DNA of 64,000 bases from Candidatus Symbiobacter mobilis CR (GTDB lineage Bacteria; Pseudomonadota; Gammaproteobacteria; Burkholderiales; Burkholderiaceae_C). The notes beneath the pieces are model-generated. The model was not told the origin of the DNA, did not search any database, and saw only the letters and a list, made by a program, of their open reading frames with translations. Positions 28,158 to 37,805 of the stretch are shown here, piece by piece; position 1 is the stretch's first letter; each line of letters begins with the position of its first letter. Both the position numbers and the translations under genes were made by a program. The stretch covers positions 248,001-312,000 of the forward strand of contig NC_022576.1 in NCBI RefSeq assembly GCF_000477435.1. Reading direction: 5' to 3'.

Positions 28158-30065
28158 ATGATTTCCAAAAGTTGGCGCTGGGTTTTGGCCGTGGCCCTGG
28201 TGGGGTGTTTTGGGTTGGGGTGGCTGGGGCATTTCATCCACTGTCCGGCGCACTCCGAAACTTGCGGGCGGGTGGGCGATTCGTTGTACCGCACGGCACA
28301 GATGTTGGTGATCGGGCTGGATTTGCGGGATACGGTTGCCAATGGCCTGCTGGTGTGGATGCGGTTCCTACTTCCGATACTCACGGCCACGTCCCTGGTT
28401 GCGGCGGTTTTCGTTGCACTGAGTTCGCGATTACAGTGGCTGAGCCTGCGGGTGGCAGGGGCGGACACCATTCTGCTGGGGTGCGGGCGCAAGGCAACGG
28501 GCGTTGCGTCGTGCCTGGAATCGAACCGCCGGGTGCTGGCGATCGATATTGACATCACGAACCGCCACGCAGACAGGCTGAATGCCAGGCGATCCAGAAC
28601 TGCCTCGCTGATCCAGGCCGATGCCACGCAACACCGGGTGGTGTGCCAACTGCCCCTGCACAGAGCCAGTACGGTCTATATCCTGACTGGAGATGACCAT
28701 CGCAACGCGCTGGTGGCAAGGCAGGTGATTAGCAGGATCCGTGCAATCCGTGCAGCAAAGCCCCCCATCGTTGTCGTCGGGGTGACCGACCCCAGCTTGG
28801 CATTGCTTGCTTCGACTGATCCGGAACTGCAGGGTATAGAGCAGTGCCAAGTGTTCTGGTTCGATTGGTACGCCGGTGCTGCGCGTGCGTTGCTGGAAAA
28901 GTACCCCCCCATCGGCGGCCATACGGGGGGGTGTTCTATACACATCGGTTTCGTTGGATCCGGGGCGTTGTTGCACGCGCTGGTGTTGCACGCCATCCAG
29001 CAGTGCATTGGCTCGGAGGACGACGTGCCCAGCATCACGATTTTTACGGACGATACGGCGGCGTTGGATCGATTGTTTTTGCAGTACCCAGCGTTGCGGC
29101 CCGATGCGCAAGCCTGCAATGCATACCAGGGGGTGACTCCTATTGCACGGATTCACCACATTCCCATGGCGCCGGGGGTTGCAGACCCTGCAGCCATCAT
29201 GGCAGCGGAATGCAGGCACGGCCCTTTACACAAGATATATGTCGCCGTCGAATCGGACGACTTGTGTTTGGAAACCGCCGCCCACTTGCGCCAGACTGCG
29301 GAGGCACTGGACAGGCGGTATGCGGTAGTGTGTTGCGTGCAGGGTGCCCGCTTTGGTCATCGGTCGGAATACGAAGCCATTGTGCTGACGAACGGTAGTG
29401 GCAGCACCCCTGCCGGGGTGGAACCACGCTATGCAGGGATCGGGTTTTTCCACGCCGTCTCGGATCAGATATCGCCCGGAGAGTGTTATCCAGGCTCCGA
29501 CTTGGACACACTGGCCAAACTCATCCATCTGGTGTACACCCGCATGGGCAATTTGGACTGGTTGTGGCAGTCCTCCCCCCTCGATTTGCACAAAGCGGCG
29601 GAAGAAGCCTGGGAACCCATCGACACCCTGGACTGGTCCAACCGGTATGCAGCAGACCATTTGTTCGTCAAATTGCGTCTGCTGGGTTTTGTCTTGGAAC
29701 GAATTCCACGGGGGGATGCGCGGATGCTGGCATCGCGTGGGGTGGACGTATCGCTTTTGGCAGACCTGAAAACGGCTGTACTTGCGCGCTCCGAGGAGCT
29801 GCAGCGGCTGGAGCATCGCAGGTTTTGCGTGGAGCGGTTGCTTTCGGGCTGGCTATGGGCGCGCCCGACGGCAGACCGTGCGCTGGTTCGGGAACGCAAA
29901 GCCCGGTGGCTCAACGCCACCCTGGTTCCTTACGATGCCTTGCCAGCCGAAGAACGCCATAAAAACCAGGCGTCTATCGAGGCCATCCCCGGGATTGTTC
30001 GTGCAGTGACGGCATTGCCAGTGCGTATTTCACGCGAACGTGACCGCGAATTCGCAGAAGTGTGA
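28158..30065 (+). CDS. Membrane RCK-like (TrkA-N)/RyR-domain protein, copy 2, 3' end altered by IS21
   Basis: 635 residues. Two N-terminal membrane helices (about 7-28 and 67-89), an RCK-like Rossmann segment (TILLGCGRKATG, with a GxG loop), a second Rossmann-like segment (HIGFVGSGALLHALV), and an RyR domain (LEHRRFCVERLLSGWLWA, LVPYDALPAEERHKN). GGGGAG about 8 bases upstream supports the start. The final residues (RISRERDREFAEV) are read from the IS21 left end. Before insertion the frame would have run on at 32728 as GSPYRLGKPS and stop. Compared with copy 1 it lacks the C-terminal about 150-residue domain. It follows the nSTAND-WD40 gene by 187 bp on the same strand. Confidence 0.8.
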   Translation: MISKSWRWVLAVALVGCFGLGWLGHFIHCPAHSETCGRVGDSLYRTAQMLVIGLDLRDTVANGLLVWMRFLLPILTATSLVAAVFVALSSRLQWLSLRVAGADTILLGCGRKATGVASCLESNRRVLAIDIDITNRHADRLNARRSRTASLIQADATQHRVVCQLPLHRASTVYILTGDDHRNALVARQVISRIRAIRAAKPPIVVVGVTDPSLALLASTDPELQGIEQCQVFWFDWYAGAARALLEKYPPIGGHTGGCSIHIGFVGSGALLHALVLHAIQQCIGSEDDVPSITIFTDDTAALDRLFLQYPALRPDAQACNAYQGVTPIARIHHIPMAPGVADPAAIMAAECRHGPLHKIYVAVESDDLCLETAAHLRQTAEALDRRYAVVCCVQGARFGHRSEYEAIVLTNGSGSTPAGVEPRYAGIGFFHAVSDQISPGECYPGSDLDTLAKLIHLVYTRMGNLDWLWQSSPLDLHKAAEEAWEPIDTLDWSNRYAADHLFVKLRLLGFVLERIPRGDARMLASRGVDVSLLADLKTAVLARSEELQRLEHRRFCVERLLSGWLWARPTADRALVRERKARWLNATLVPYDALPAEERHKNQASIEAIPGIVRAVTALPVRISRERDREFAEV

Positions 30066-30176
30066 CCGGCGTTTCACGAAAGCGTGACCGCGATTTCACG
30101 GTGAACGTGACCGCTGAGTGGGAGCGTGATGGATAGTCCGAAGTAGCCTTGCTGTTTTTTTTGAAAGCGAGCGGGG

Positions 30177-31718
30177 ATGCCACAAGAGAGACTATCCATG
30201 AGAAAAATTCGAGACGTACTGCGTTACCGAAACGACACTGACCTGAGTCTGGAGGCGATTGCCCGGGCGCTGAGGCTATCGAAAGGGGTGGTATCGAAAT
30301 ACCTGAAGCTGGCGGAGAACGCCGGGCTGAAATGGCCATTGCCAGACGACCTGGATGACGGCGCTCTGGAGCATCGGCTGTATCGCCAATTGGCTGCCCG
30401 GGAGTCGGCATTTGTTGAGCCTGACCATGCGCTGATCCACCAGGAGCTGAAGAAGAAAGGTGTCACTCTCACCCTGCTGTGGGAAGAGTACAAGCAAGAG
30501 GCCGGGGAAACGGCTTACCAGTACACAGCTTTTTGTACCCGCTACAGAGCTTGGGCTGGTTCGCTCAAGCGCTCGATGCGTCAGATTCACCGTGCAGGTG
30601 AAAAGCTGTTTGCCGACTTTGCGGGCCCGACCGTTGCGATCTTCGATGCCGACACTGGTGAGAGCAGAGTGGCGAGCATCTTTGTTGCCGTGCTGGGCGC
30701 ATCCAGCTACACCTTTGCTTGTGCAACGGCTGGGCAAACGCAGGCAGACTGGCTGGGCGGGCTGGCCAGGGCGCTCGAGTTCATAGGTGGCGTGACAGAA
30801 CTGATCGTTCCGGACAATCCCAAGGCGCTGGTCAAAGTCGCCAACGCTTATGAGCCGGAACTGAACCGGGCAACAGCCGAATTTGCCCAACACTACGGAA
30901 CGGTGATATTGCCTGCGCGACCGAAGAAGCCGCAGGACAAGGCGAAGGTCGAAGTGGGTGTTCAGGTGGTCGAGCGCTGGATTCTGGCGCGACTACGGCA
31001 TCGCCAATTCTTCTCGCTGGTGGAACTGGACAGTGCCGTAGGTGAACTATTGCCAGTGCTGAACGACCGGCCATTCAAGAAACTGCCTGGTTCCCGGCGG
31101 GAAGCATTCGAGAGGCTGGACGTTGCGTGCCTGAAAGCCCTGCCGACCACCCGATTCGAACTGGCAGACTGGAAACGCGCACGTGTCAATATCGACTATC
31201 ACGTCGAGTTCGAGGGCCATTTCTACAGCGTACCGCATGTGCTGGCGCGGCAGGAAGTCGAATTGCGCATTACGCAAGGAATGGTGGAAATCCTGGCTCG
31301 CAATCGCAGGGTGGCAGGCCATGCGCGCAATACCAGCAAAGGCAACTACACGACCGTGGCCGAACACATGCCGGCGGCGCACCGCGCCCATGCAGAGTGG
31401 ACACCTGGGAAGTTGATCGCCTGGGGGACTTTGGTAGGCGTTGCCACTGGCGAATTGGTTCAGCGCATGCTCCTGGAAAAGCAGCATTCAGAGCAAGGGT
31501 ACCGCGCCTGCCTCGGCCTGATGCGTTTGGCCCGCAAGGTGGGCGCGGAACGGATGGAAGCCGCCTGTACCCGGGCACTGGCTATTGGCGCGTATCGCTT
31601 CCGGTCGGTGGCATCGATCCTGGACAAAGGTCTCGATCGCCAGCCCGTCGATCCCACCAAAACTGACACGCCCTTGCACAGCCATGCCAATGTGCGTGGG
31701 CCTGATTACTACCACTGA
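30177..31718 (+). CDS. istA: IS21-family transposase IstA
   Basis: 513 residues. An N-terminal helix-turn-helix ([20 protein letters not shown], about 21-42) is followed by an RNase H-like DDE core: DFAGPT, then VPDNPKAL and [13 protein letters not shown], and an SH3-like C-terminal part ([14 protein letters not shown]). It catalyses strand transfer of the element with its ATPase partner IstB. The start [12 protein letters not shown] matches the family's usual N-terminus; ATG at 30198 is an alternative. IstB follows 13 bp downstream. Confidence 0.93.
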   Translation: MPQERLSMRKIRDVLRYRNDTDLSLEAIARALRLSKGVVSKYLKLAENAGLKWPLPDDLDDGALEHRLYRQLAARESAFVEPDHALIHQELKKKGVTLTLLWEEYKQEAGETAYQYTAFCTRYRAWAGSLKRSMRQIHRAGEKLFADFAGPTVAIFDADTGESRVASIFVAVLGASSYTFACATAGQTQADWLGGLARALEFIGGVTELIVPDNPKALVKVANAYEPELNRATAEFAQHYGTVILPARPKKPQDKAKVEVGVQVVERWILARLRHRQFFSLVELDSAVGELLPVLNDRPFKKLPGSRREAFERLDVACLKALPTTRFELADWKRARVNIDYHVEFEGHFYSVPHVLARQEVELRITQGMVEILARNRRVAGHARNTSKGNYTTVAEHMPAAHRAHAEWTPGKLIAWGTLVGVATGELVQRMLLEKQHSEQGYRACLGLMRLARKVGAERMEAACTRALAIGAYRFRSVASILDKGLDRQPVDPTKTDTPLHSHANVRGPDYYH

Positions 31719-31731
31719 TGAAGGAGGAATC

Positions 31732-32469
31732 ATGTTGATGGAACAGACCGTACAAACTCTCAAGACCCTGCGTCTGCCTGGCATGCTTGCCGCATTCGAA
31801 GAGCAGCAGACGAATAGCGCAGCCGCCAGCCTGTCATTCGACGAACGATTCGCCATGCTCGTCGATCGTGAACAGACTTGGCGGGAAAACCGCCGTGTTT
31901 CTCGTCTGCTGCGCGAGGCCCGCATGAAGTCTGGTCAAGCGTGCCTGGAGGATGTGCGCTACGGCACCGACCGGAAACTGGACAAAGCGTCCATGGCGCA
32001 GCTAGGTTCCTGCCAGTGGATACGAGCGCATCAAAATGTGATTTTGACGGGTGCCACGGGGTGTGGAAAGACCTGGCTTGCTTGCGCACTGGGCAACGCC
32101 GCATGCCGTCAGGGACTGTCCGTGGCGTATGTTCGTACCCCCCGGTTCTTCGAGGAACTGCGCATCGCGCACGGTGATGGCAGTTTCGGCAAGAAATTAG
32201 CCAGCCTGTCCAAGACGGACTTGCTGATCCTGGACGATTGGGGCCTGGCTGCGCTCAACCAGTCCGAGCGCAATGACCTGCTGGAGGTTCTCGACGATCG
32301 CGTCGGCTCCCGATCGACCCTGATAACGAGCCAATTGCCGGTCGAGCATTGGCATGCCTACCTGAACGATCCCACACTGGCCGATGCCATTCTCGACCGA
32401 GTCATCCATGCTGCGCACAAGATTGCCCTAGCGGGCGAATCCATGCGCAAACAGAAAGAACTTCAGTGA
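31732..32469 (+). CDS. istB: IS21-family helper ATPase IstB
   Basis: 245 residues, a normal length. DnaC/DnaA-like AAA+ ATPase with Walker [12 protein letters not shown] and Walker B LLILDDWG. It selects target DNA and stimulates IstA. AAGGAGG lies before the ATG at 31732 and fixes the start, although the frame is open further upstream. Intact. Confidence 0.95.
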   Translation: MLMEQTVQTLKTLRLPGMLAAFEEQQTNSAAASLSFDERFAMLVDREQTWRENRRVSRLLREARMKSGQACLEDVRYGTDRKLDKASMAQLGSCQWIRAHQNVILTGATGCGKTWLACALGNAACRQGLSVAYVRTPRFFEELRIAHGDGSFGKKLASLSKTDLLILDDWGLAALNQSERNDLLEVLDDRVGSRSTLITSQLPVEHWHAYLNDPTLADAILDRVIHAAHKIALAGESMRKQKELQ

Positions 32470-32723
32470 GACCGGTTCCATCCAAACCGGGTTACCCACC
32501 GCGCCGTCCACCTCCGGCAGGAAAGATACCTGCGGCGAACGGCACCGTGGATAACCCTATCCCCGTACCCATTTCATGCCATCGTGACCGGCGTTTCGCA
32601 AAAGCGTGTCCGCCATTTCACGAAAGCGTGACCGATTGAACCTACCATCTAGCCCTATCCATTTCGCACCCACTATCGGTCACGTTCGCGTGAAATCACC
32701 GGTCACGTTCCGCGAAATACGCA

Positions 32724-34425
32724 CCAGGCTCCCCTTACCGATTGGGCAAGCCAAGCTGAACTACCACTGATGCCCACGCAGCATCAACGGTCGGCATCAA
32801 GGGGCAAGTTGGGGCACGTTTTGCGGTAGGGCAGAAAATCGCCAAGAAACTCTTGCCATTCCGCGCGGGTCAGGTTGCGGTGGACACATTGGCACAGGTG
32901 GTCCCGCCAACTGGCCTGGTTGATGTCCCAAAGCCGGACGGTGTTGTCCTTACTGCCCGAAGCGAGCACCTTGCCGTCCGGACTAAATGCGACTGAAAAG
33001 ACACCATCTTCATGTCCCTGCAAAGGCTCGCCCAAGGGTTTGCGGGTGGCAACGTCCCACAACCGCACGGTCTTGTCCCCACTGCCCGAAGCGAGCACCT
33101 TGCCGTCCGGGCTAAAGGCGACGGAACTGACATCAGCTTCATGCCCCCGCAAAGGCTCGCCCAAGGGTTTGCGGGTGGCAACGTCCCACAACCGCACGGT
33201 GTCGTCCCAACTGCCCGAAGCGAGCACCTTGCCGTCCGGGCTAAAGGCGACGGAATTGACCCCCTTTTCATGCCCCCGCAAAGGCTCGCCCAAGGGTTTG
33301 CGGGTGGCAACGTCCCACAACCGCACGGTGTCGTCCCAACTGCCCGAAGCGAGCACCTTGCCGTCCGGGCTAAAGGCGACGGAATTGACCCCCTTTTCAT
33401 GCCCCCGCAAAGGCTCGCCCAAGGGTTTGCGGGTGGCAACGTCCCACAACCGCACGGTCTTGTCCCAACTGCCCGAAGCGAGCACCTTGCTGTCCGGGCT
33501 AAAGGCGACGGAATTGACCCCCTTTTCATGCCCCCGCAAAGGCTCGCCCAAGGGTTTGCGGGTGGCAACGTCCCACAACCGCACGGTCTTGTCCCCACTG
33601 CCCGAAGCGAGCACCTTGCCGTCCGGGCTAAAGGCGACGGAACTGACATCAGCTTCATGCCCCCGCAAAGGCTCGCCCAAGGGTTTGCGGGTGGCAACGT
33701 CCCACAACCGCACGGTCTTGTCCCCACTGCCCGAAGCGAGCACCTTGCCGTCCGGGCTAAAGGCGACGGAACTGACATCAGCTTCATGCCCCCGCAAAGG
33801 CTCGCCCAAGGGTTTGCGGGTGGCAACGTCCCACAACTGCACGGTCTTGTCCCTACTGCCCGAAGCGAGCACCTTGCCGTCCGGGCTAAAGGTGATGGAA
33901 TAGACAGTATCTTCATGCCCCCGCAAAGGCTCGCCCAAGGGTTTGCGCGTGGCAACGTCCCACAACCGCACGGTCTGGTCCAGACTGCCCGAAGTGAGCA
34001 CCCTGCCGTCCGGGCTAAAGGCGACGGAACGTACCCAGCTTTCATGCCCCCGCAAAGGCTCGCCCAAGGGTTTGCGGGTGGCAACGTCCCACAACCGCAC
34101 GGTGTTGTCCCCACTGCCCAAAGCGAGCACCTTGCCGTCCGGGCTAAAGGCGACGGAAGTGACATTACTTTCATGCCCCCGCAAAGGCTTGCCCAAGGGT
34201 TTGCGGGTGGCAACGTCCCACAACCGCACGGTGTCGTCCCTACTGCCCGAAGCGAGCACCTTGCCGTCCGGGCTAAAGGCGACGGAATTGACCCCCTTTT
34301 CATGCCCCCGCAAAGGCTCGCCCAAGGGTTTGCGGGTGGCAACGTCCCACAACCGCACGGTCTTGTCCCTACTGCCCGAAGCGAGCACCTTGCCGTCCGG
34401 GCTAAAGGCGACTCCACTGATTGTG
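32724..34425 (-). repeat. Second arm of inverted repeat; 12 tandem 129-bp WD40 repeats
   Basis: This arm covers the 3' flank, tail and WD40 array of the copy 2 nSTAND gene and is inverted relative to about 26085-28035. The non-repeat tail and 3' flank (27835-28035 versus 32724-32930) are also almost identical, so this is a true duplication and not just similar repeats. The homology ends at a CCAGG, which is where IS21 inserted. Confidence 0.85.
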
Positions 34426-36215
34426 GTGCCTGCGGACAAGACGGACGATGGCACTTCATTGTGCTGTCTGGCGTTGAGCAATGCCCCCCGGGTTACAAAG
34501 TCCGGGGCAATGGCATGGGCCTCCAGCGCCAGCAAAGACCCCAGCACCCAGGGGTAAGCCGAACGCCCCCCCAATATCTCATTGGCCTGTATGGCCAATG
34601 ATCGTGCAAGCGCCACCTTTGCCTGTGCATGGGCCACAGCTTGGCTGTTGCGTGCCTGCTGTTCAGCCAACAGGGCTTTTTGGAGTGCATGCGCCGTTTC
34701 TTCCCGGGCCCACAATGCTGCCTTGCGTTCAGCCTCCGCCTGTTCACGCTGCTGTTGGGCCACTCGTTCAGCGGTGAGGGCTGCATTGCGGCTGTCATTG
34801 GCCAGAGCCTGCTGCTTGCGGGATTCGGCCAAGGCCATGGAGGCATCCTCCTTCGCCTGAAACATCTTCCAGCTCAAGCCGACCATCACCAGCACAAGCG
34901 CCAACATCGACATCGCCAATGCACCCATGCGGCGCACTCTTTGGCGATTTCTCTGAACTTGCAGGCGCGCCTCTTCTTGGGCTTGTGCTTCTCGCCGTTG
35001 ATCGCGGCTGGCCTTTGCCACCCCGGCCAACACATCATGAATCAGTTCCAGCCGCACCTGCCCCCCACGCTCCTCACGGCGCAGGATGCGCCGATCCACC
35101 AAGGTTTGCAGGGCGACTTCGCTGATGCCGGGTTCGGCCAGTGCGTTGTCCAGTGCATAACTATCGCGGTAGCCTGCCGCAGTCAGCAGGCGATCTTCCA
35201 CAAAATAGCGCACAGCGTTGCCAAGGCCAGCCAAACCCTGCTCATAGAACTGTTCCAAGATGAGTTTGGCGTGGTCTGCCTGCAGTAGGGCCACCGATAT
35301 GGCAGCTTCCTGTCGCGCCAGGCGTTGTGCATTCAATTCCCGACAAACCAGCGAAAGCAGCGCAGGCTCAACGTTTTGGGCACCACGTTGCGCTTTGGTG
35401 CCACTCACAAAACGGACGATGATGGGCGCTACCGCTGGGGTAACGATATGCCCGCCACCGGCAGCCAGGATGGCGGCTTCGGCAGCCGGGGCTTCCATGG
35501 GTTGCAGGCGTAGCCGGTTGCTGGTACGTCCACGGATGTAGTCGTACAACACGTCGAAATCGGGCAGATAGTCTTCACGAAAAGAGAACACCACCCGCAC
35601 CCGTTCGTGTCGCGGGGCATAGCGTGTTGCCAGGTCAGGGTTTTGTTCAATGCGGGCGCGCAAGGCTTCGGGTCGACGGTTTTCCACCAGGTCGCCAATC
35701 TGTTCCAGCAGTTCTTCGCAGCGGGCACGGTGTTTGTCATCCTGCCGCCCCAGGGTGAAGACTTCTTCGAATTGGTCAAAGACGAGAACGGGGGTCAATA
35801 ACCGGTCGTCAGCGCTCCAGAAATCGGCTTCGCGCTGATGAAAGTATTCCCACAGCGTGGTCTGCCCTTCCTGCGGCACGGGCGACTGCGCGTCGTGCAG
35901 TCGAGATTGCTGGGCAATTTCCGCCTGAATCTGCGTCAGAATGTCTGGAGCCTCGTCACTGAAGTCCAGGCGAATACGAATCGGGAAAAAATTCTCCTCC
36001 CGCAGGCGGGGGAACAACCCTGCTTGCAGCAGCGAGGTTTTGCCTAGGCCGGAACGGCCATAGAGGATGGTCAGCGTTTCGCGCTGCACCAAGCGCAGCA
36101 GTTCGGTCGTTTCGGTATCGCGCCCAAAAAACCAGCGGCTGGCTGTTTCATCGTAGCTTTGCAAACCCGGCCAGGGGGCGTTATCGTCGATCAGCGTGGC
36201 GTTCGGGGCTGTCAT
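32784..36215 (-). CDS. nSTAND NTPase with 12 WD40 repeats, copy 2
   Basis: 1143 residues. Same layout as the paralogue at 24512: nSTAND domain with Walker A GRSGLGKTSLL and LVFDQFEEVF, one membrane helix (LALVLVMVGLSW), then 12 WD40 repeats and a tail with RNLTRAEWQEFLGD. The coiled coil after the membrane helix is about 55 residues longer (NDSRNAALTAERVAQQQ and on) than in copy 1. Repeat tips differ from copy 1 (for example R/K, G/N, L/Q, W/D). The start overlaps the stop of the upstream SIR2-TIR gene (ATGA). The NTPase looks intact although its partner appears catalytically dead. The 3' end and about 75 bp beyond are nearly identical to copy 1, in inverted orientation. Confidence 0.92.
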   Translation of the reverse strand: MTAPNATLIDDNAPWPGLQSYDETASRWFFGRDTETTELLRLVQRETLTILYGRSGLGKTSLLQAGLFPRLREENFFPIRIRLDFSDEAPDILTQIQAEIAQQSRLHDAQSPVPQEGQTTLWEYFHQREADFWSADDRLLTPVLVFDQFEEVFTLGRQDDKHRARCEELLEQIGDLVENRRPEALRARIEQNPDLATRYAPRHERVRVVFSFREDYLPDFDVLYDYIRGRTSNRLRLQPMEAPAAEAAILAAGGGHIVTPAVAPIIVRFVSGTKAQRGAQNVEPALLSLVCRELNAQRLARQEAAISVALLQADHAKLILEQFYEQGLAGLGNAVRYFVEDRLLTAAGYRDSYALDNALAEPGISEVALQTLVDRRILRREERGGQVRLELIHDVLAGVAKASRDQRREAQAQEEARLQVQRNRQRVRRMGALAMSMLALVLVMVGLSWKMFQAKEDASMALAESRKQQALANDSRNAALTAERVAQQQREQAEAERKAALWAREETAHALQKALLAEQQARNSQAVAHAQAKVALARSLAIQANEILGGRSAYPWVLGSLLALEAHAIAPDFVTRGALLNARQHNEVPSSVLSAGTTISGVAFSPDGKVLASGSRDKTVRLWDVATRKPLGEPLRGHEKGVNSVAFSPDGKVLASGSRDDTVRLWDVATRKPLGKPLRGHESNVTSVAFSPDGKVLALGSGDNTVRLWDVATRKPLGEPLRGHESWVRSVAFSPDGRVLTSGSLDQTVRLWDVATRKPLGEPLRGHEDTVYSITFSPDGKVLASGSRDKTVQLWDVATRKPLGEPLRGHEADVSSVAFSPDGKVLASGSGDKTVRLWDVATRKPLGEPLRGHEADVSSVAFSPDGKVLASGSGDKTVRLWDVATRKPLGEPLRGHEKGVNSVAFSPDSKVLASGSWDKTVRLWDVATRKPLGEPLRGHEKGVNSVAFSPDGKVLASGSWDDTVRLWDVATRKPLGEPLRGHEKGVNSVAFSPDGKVLASGSWDDTVRLWDVATRKPLGEPLRGHEADVSSVAFSPDGKVLASGSGDKTVRLWDVATRKPLGEPLQGHEDGVFSVAFSPDGKVLASGSKDNTVRLWDINQASWRDHLCQCVHRNLTRAEWQEFLGDFLPYRKTCPNLPLDADR

Positions 36216-37645
36216 GCTCGATCTTTCGCGCTTTTGCGGCTTTCACGCACGCTGGCCTTGACCTGATCCAGAAACTGTTCGGTCGTAATGCCGTCTGGAA
36301 GATGCTGGCACGTCAGGGCACGCAGACCGGCTGGCAGCAGCGGGTCGTTCAAGCCCACATCGTCGATGCGAACCAGCTTGATGGCCAAGCTACCTTCAAA
36401 AAGCTCGGCACGGGCCAAGGCCAGTTTCCATTCCTTCAAAAAATAGGGCTCATGTGCCGGATCATTCCGATGCTCGTCGCGCCATTTGGCGAGTCGGGCC
36501 AGGGTGGCGCGTGAGAGGACGGGAACGAAAACCCCGCACAGACCGATGTTGCGCTTGATGATCTTTTCATAGCTGTCGCCGCTGCCAAGCCGTTTGGCAT
36601 CAAACCAGACATCGATGCGCCGACCAGTCATGGCGCCGTGCAGGCTGGTGGCGGCGACGGCGTCGTCGCTGGCGTAGCTCAGAAACACACCCCCAGGGTG
36701 TAAATCAGGGGGCACATCGGCGGCGACAGTGGGAGAGGAGCTTTGTCTGCGCGCTTGCCAGCGCGTTTCCAGCTCGGTGACAAAAGCTGCTGGGTCCACC
36801 TGAAGGCAGTGGGTGCGTGGGCTGAAATGGTCCAGAAACGTGACCAGGCCCGGTTGGTTGGGCAGGCGCGTATCCACGATGGTTTCGCTTTCATTGCGGG
36901 CTAGCGTTTCGGAAAGTCGCCCTTCGCGCGTCAGACGGACAAAAAACCGCAGCAGCCAGTCGGGCAGTGTGCAGCCCAAAAAGAGCAGATGGTGCGAACG
37001 CAAGGCATCGAAGATGTGCTGGGGCTGGTGGTCGGTGTCTTGCAGCGAGGCAATCCATTCCAGCAGGTCTTCTTCGCTGATGACAAACTCCGGCGCCGCG
37101 CAGCTTTTGCCAAAGAGTGCATACACATGGGGTTCGTCGAGTTGTCTGGCCGGGGCAGGTATATCGATTTCAGTGCGGCGCAGGTTGGGGGCATAGCCGA
37201 TATGCTGCTTTTTGGGGTTGTGAAGATCACGGTTCTTTTCCAGCGCATGGATCAGCAGCGTGTCAAAACACAGGCTGAGATAAAGCCGAAAGCCCTCGAT
37301 GCGCGCCAAGGCAAGCAGGGGTTCGGGTGGTTCTAGTGCGCACAATCCACGCAAAATGTTATGTACTTCGGTGTGGTAGTCGGTAATGGTTTGTTCAAGC
37401 CGGTCTGCACGCTGTGCCTGGGCCACGATAGCGTGGAGCGATATGTCTTCGTCGTCGACAGCATCGACCTCAACATCAAAGCGCCTTGCCAGCCGCCGGG
37501 CAATAGCCTGTTCCAGCCGCTCGGTACGGCCATCCACGGTGACTTGCAACAGCCACGGGCCAACGACCGGAATCACCCGGCCTTCTTCAATTTTGGCCAG
37601 CAGGGTGTTCCAGAATTTTTCAGTGGGCTGTGTTTTGATAGCCAT
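36212..37645 (-). CDS. SIR2-like/TIR-domain protein, copy 2 (probable pseudoenzyme)
   Basis: 477 residues from the ATG at 37645; a TTG at 37681 would add 12. The domain order matches copy 1: SIR2-like (VIPVVGPWLL, PHVYALFGK), then TIR (GVFLSYASDDAVA, WFDAKRLGSGDSY). The His expected in VY(H)LLGK is Ala 176, and the TIR catalytic Glu is replaced by Gly 354 in RLGSGD. Both NAD-cleaving sites are therefore probably dead, although the frame is intact and the fold motifs are kept. It overlaps the nSTAND gene (ATGA). It may act as a scaffold, inhibitor or decoy. A degraded WD40-gene tail lies just upstream. Confidence 0.85.
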   Translation of the reverse strand: MAIKTQPTEKFWNTLLAKIEEGRVIPVVGPWLLQVTVDGRTERLEQAIARRLARRFDVEVDAVDDEDISLHAIVAQAQRADRLEQTITDYHTEVHNILRGLCALEPPEPLLALARIEGFRLYLSLCFDTLLIHALEKNRDLHNPKKQHIGYAPNLRRTEIDIPAPARQLDEPHVYALFGKSCAAPEFVISEEDLLEWIASLQDTDHQPQHIFDALRSHHLLFLGCTLPDWLLRFFVRLTREGRLSETLARNESETIVDTRLPNQPGLVTFLDHFSPRTHCLQVDPAAFVTELETRWQARRQSSSPTVAADVPPDLHPGGVFLSYASDDAVAATSLHGAMTGRRIDVWFDAKRLGSGDSYEKIIKRNIGLCGVFVPVLSRATLARLAKWRDEHRNDPAHEPYFLKEWKLALARAELFEGSLAIKLVRIDDVGLNDPLLPAGLRALTCQHLPDGITTEQFLDQVKASVRESRKSAKDRA

Positions 37646-37694
37646 GGGTGGTTTGGTTGGGGATCTGGCACCTGGCTTCAATCAGGCTTTGGCA

Positions 37695-37770
37695 GGTTGG
37701 GTCAGGTTTTGCGGAAGGAAAGCAATCGCCAAGGAACTCTTGCCATTCTGCCCAGGTCAGGTTACGGTCG
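37695..37770 (-). pseudogene. Relic tail of a third WD40 gene
   Basis: Read on the minus strand this stretch encodes RNLTWAEWQEFLGD followed by a Pro/Lys/Cys-containing end. It is clearly related to the RNLTRAEWQEFLGD tails of both nSTAND-WD40 proteins but lacks any propeller before it. It shows that another nSTAND/WD40 gene once preceded the SIR2-TIR copy 2. Confidence 0.65.
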
Positions 37771-37805
37771 ATGAATTGGCATCAATGGTCTGGTCAACTA
37801 GCCAA

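Larger units (their letters stand above)
30022..32723 (+). mobile_element. Complete IS21-family insertion sequence
   Basis: 2702 bp with inverted ends beginning TGCGTATTTC (left) and ending GAAATACGCA (right). It is flanked by a 4-bp direct repeat CCAG (30018-30021 and 32724-32727), read as the target duplication. Both ends carry several copies of a GTGACCG-containing motif, as expected for the multiple transposase-binding repeats of this family. It encodes istA and istB. Both genes are intact, so the element may still move. It is inserted in the last codons of the RCK-RyR copy 2 gene. Confidence 0.93.

Noticed and set aside
33012..34601. 529-codon plus-strand ORF across the second WD40 array
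   Set aside because: It is the antisense shadow of the WD40 repeats; each 129-bp unit lacks stops in that frame, so the frame stays open by repetition.
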